Of a stretch of DNA of 38,574 nucleotides, positions 36,419 through 38,574 are shown one piece after another. The translations under genes and the position numbers were made by a program. The DNA is from CAVPDG01 sp963702535. Its GTDB lineage: Bacteria > Chloroflexota > Anaerolineae > Anaerolineales > UBA4823. The notes under the pieces were generated by a model. It saw nothing but the letters and a program-made list of their open reading frames with translations. It did no database searches and had not been told where the DNA came from. The stretch lies in assembly GCA_963702535.1 (NCBI GenBank), contig CAVPDG010000001.1, positions 1 through 38,574 on the forward strand. Direction: 5' to 3'. Numbering within the stretch: position 1 is the stretch's first letter; each line of letters opens with the position of its first letter.

Positions 36419-38574
36419 ATGGCGAGGACTTCTCTACGAGCCTACCAGCGGGATGTCGAAGAGTTGATCGAAACCCATCAATTCGATCAAGCGATTGCAC
36501 ACTGCCGGCACATTCTCAGGTTCTACCCAAAAGAGGTCAACTCTTACCGTTTGTTGGGAAAAGCTTACCTGGAGAGCCAGCGTTACGGTGATGCTTCGGA
36601 TATATTCATCCGCGTGCTCTCCACGATCCCGGATGATTTTGTATCCCATGTCGGTATGAGCATAATCCGAGAAGATGAAGGCAACCTCGATGAAGCCATC
36701 TGGCATATGCAACGCGCCTTCGAAACCCAACCCGCCAATAGCGCTATCCAGGGCGAATTACGCCGGCTGCATGGTCGCCGGGAGGGGATTGAGCCGCCAA
36801 AAATCCGGCTGACGCGCGGCGCCCTGGCGCGGATGTACCTGAAAGGCGAGCTCTACTCGCAGGCGCTCGCCGAGCTGCGCGCAGGTTTGCATGAAGATCC
36901 CAAGCGCTATGATTTGCAGGTGGTTCTTGCCCAGGCGTATTACCTCGCCGGTCAGCGGGTTGATGCCGCCGAGGCTTGCAGCTCCTTACTCAAATCCTTG
37001 CCCTATTGCCTGGAAGCCAACAAGATCCTGGCTGATATTCTCTCCCATAGCGAGCGGGCGGAAGAAGCGCAGGTCTACAAAAATCGTTCTCAAGCCCTGG
37101 ATCTATATTTGGCTCACCTCTCCCCCACAGCCCCTACACCCGAAAAGGTTGCGACTCGGCTGTACTTCTCGAAAAACTGGAGTGGAGACCCGGATTGCAA
37201 TCCGCCGAGCATGGTTCAGCAGCCAGACTGGGCGACATCGTTAGGTGTTGACCTGGGAACCGTGACCGGACCTGAAAGCCTGCCAGATTGGCTCGGAGCA
37301 ACAGAAGCTAAAACAGCACCCAGCGCGACGGAAAATATTCTGCCATTTGAAGAAACATCCACCGAAAGCGCCAAGCCAGCTCCGCTGGCAGATAGCGAAG
37401 TACCCGATTGGATGAAAGATGCAGGCTGGACCGAAGCCCAGGCGAGTGAAGCTCAAGCAGACTTTCTGCCGCTCACAGAGGCAGAGGGCATAGAGGAAGA
37501 GCTTACACCTGCAGATATTCCGGACTGGTTGAAAACCATGGCGCCTCCCGCTGAAGCAGCCAGCTTTGCTGCACCATCTGCGCCTGAGACCCCCATTGTA
37601 CCGGTCGAAGAAACGGAACAAGCGGCCATCTTGCCCTGGCTGGAAGAAACACCTCCCGGTCCCACCGACAGCGTAGCGATGTGGCTGGATAAACAGGAGC
37701 CAGCCGAGAACCTAGAGGCGCAGTTGGATATGGGACCGGCAAGTATCGAAAATATCCCGGATTGGCTCCAGGATCTTGGCGAGCCTATGGTAAAACAGGC
37801 ATCCTCCCCTGCGGATCGGCTGAAGAAGCCCAGCCAGAAGAGCTCCACTCGCGGAGGAAACAGAGGCAGACCGATCAGGCATCGAATCGGCTGCGATGCT
37901 CGCAGTAGCCTCAGCAGCCGTAGCAGCCGACCGGCGCGGGGAAGAGGTCGACCAGGAACCTTCTGAGGGGTTGGCAGAGGAATCAAATCGGAAGCGGTCA
38001 TGTCTGCGGGGATAGAGGATTGGCTCAAGGAATTAGGGTCCGCCGAAGCAGAGACTGAAGGGGATCGTACCGACGAATTCCGACCGAAACACTACACCAT
38101 CGCTCGAAGAACCGCTCGCAGAAGCACAAATACCAGAATGGATACAAAACCTGGAACCGGAAGCACAACCTGGCGACTGGGTAACTGAGCTGAGCGAGGG
38201 CGCCTCATTCGAGGAAGCTCCCACCAGCGAGGCAGAGACAGCCTCATCCGCTGAAGCGATATCCACCGAGGAAGATGAGGCGTTTGCCTGGCTCGAAAAC
38301 CTGGCTGCACGCCAGGGAGCGGAGGAAGCGCTGCTCCTCAATCCGGAAGAGCGCCGGGAGACTCCCCCGGATTGGATTTCTCAGAGCAACCGAAGAAGAG
38401 AAAACGTCGGAGCAAGTGGAACTTCACGCGGAGGTCCTTGGAGCAGCGGCAATCGCAGCAATCGTCACAGCTCACGCTGACGAAGAGCAGGAGGTCGCCG
38501 CGCCAGTAGAGCTGGCGCAAACAAGGAGATCGTAGAGCAACCGGAGACAGAACTCCAGCCCGAAACAGTTGTGC
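36419..38574 (+). CDS. TPR protein with acidic tail of repeated PDWL motifs (3' partial, about six frameshifts)
   Basis: Starts MARTSLRAYQRDVEELIETH. Residues ~10-235 are tetratricopeptide-like repeats (AIAHCRHILRFYPKEVNSYR, LLGKAYLESQRYGDASDIFI, ALARMYLKGELYSQALAELR, VVLAQAYYLAGQRVDAAEAC). From residue ~265 the protein is low-complexity, rich in Glu, Ala, Pro and Thr, with regularly spaced short motifs around a Trp: PDWA (269), PDWL (289), PDWM (329), PDWL (368), LPWL (405), PDWL (447), then EDWL, PEWI, AWL and PDWI in the frames used further on. The uninterrupted frame ends at 37966, but the same composition continues to the window end across indels near 37815, 37840, 37990, 38090, 38380 and 38518. 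No signal peptide or membrane helix. Function unknown; TPR implies protein binding. Confidence 0.75.

Noticed and set aside
1..38574. tRNA, rRNA, CRISPR array, insertion sequence or prophage genes
   Set aside because: Looked for on both strands; nothing with the required repeats, terminal inverted repeats, transposase or RNA signatures was found.

Overview
The window looks like a piece of a Chloroflexota (probably class Anaerolineae) chromosome. The basis is gene content: a secretin-less Tad/Flp pilus operon with a receiver-domain CpaE/TadZ, a short RpoD, a long-form HPF, a very long run of polytopic GT-C-like membrane proteins, a membrane pyrophosphatase, and a TPR protein with an acidic tail carrying repeated PDWL motifs. 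This assignment is an inference from family resemblance. The length (~38.6 kb) is about that of a fosmid insert.

Layout. (1) 1-3332, plus strand: 3' part of a TlpA-type thioredoxin, an Lgt-like membrane protein, a DUF302 protein, a pteridine-reductase-like SDR, folB and folK, mostly joined by stop/start overlaps. (2) 3408-5523, minus: folE, hpf and comF, with promoter-like sequences and a perfect 32-nt palindromic terminator. (3) 5578-11911, minus: flp pilin (48 codons) followed by cpaB, cpaE/tadZ, tadA, tadB and tadC. (4) 12018-13790, minus: NarL-type response regulator and soluble DegS-type histidine kinase. (5) 13862-30141, minus: ten large polytopic membrane proteins of GT-C type plus one NDP-sugar epimerase/dehydratase, tightly packed and often overlapping by ATGA; a twelfth gene of the island (30217-31882) is divergent on the plus strand. 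(6) 31943-33154, minus: rpoD, divergent across a 660-bp control region from (7) hppA (33817-36199) and a TPR/PDWL-repeat gene running off the right end.

How the genes relate. folE, folB, folK and the SDR cover the pterin branch of folate (or another tetrahydropterin) synthesis. The pilus operon and the adjacent two-component pair look like a surface-appendage module. The membrane island plus sugar-nucleotide enzyme looks like a system for building a cell-surface polymer from lipid-linked sugars; a link to the neighbouring pilus is only positional.

Data quality matters here. About fifteen genes are split by single-base indels, many at short homopolymers, while their neighbours are intact. Reading through each indel restores conserved motifs and the short gene overlaps, so I treat them as sequencing/assembly errors and give each gene its reconstructed full span. 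The density rises in the last 800 bases. I see no tRNA, rRNA, CRISPR array, insertion sequence or attachment site.
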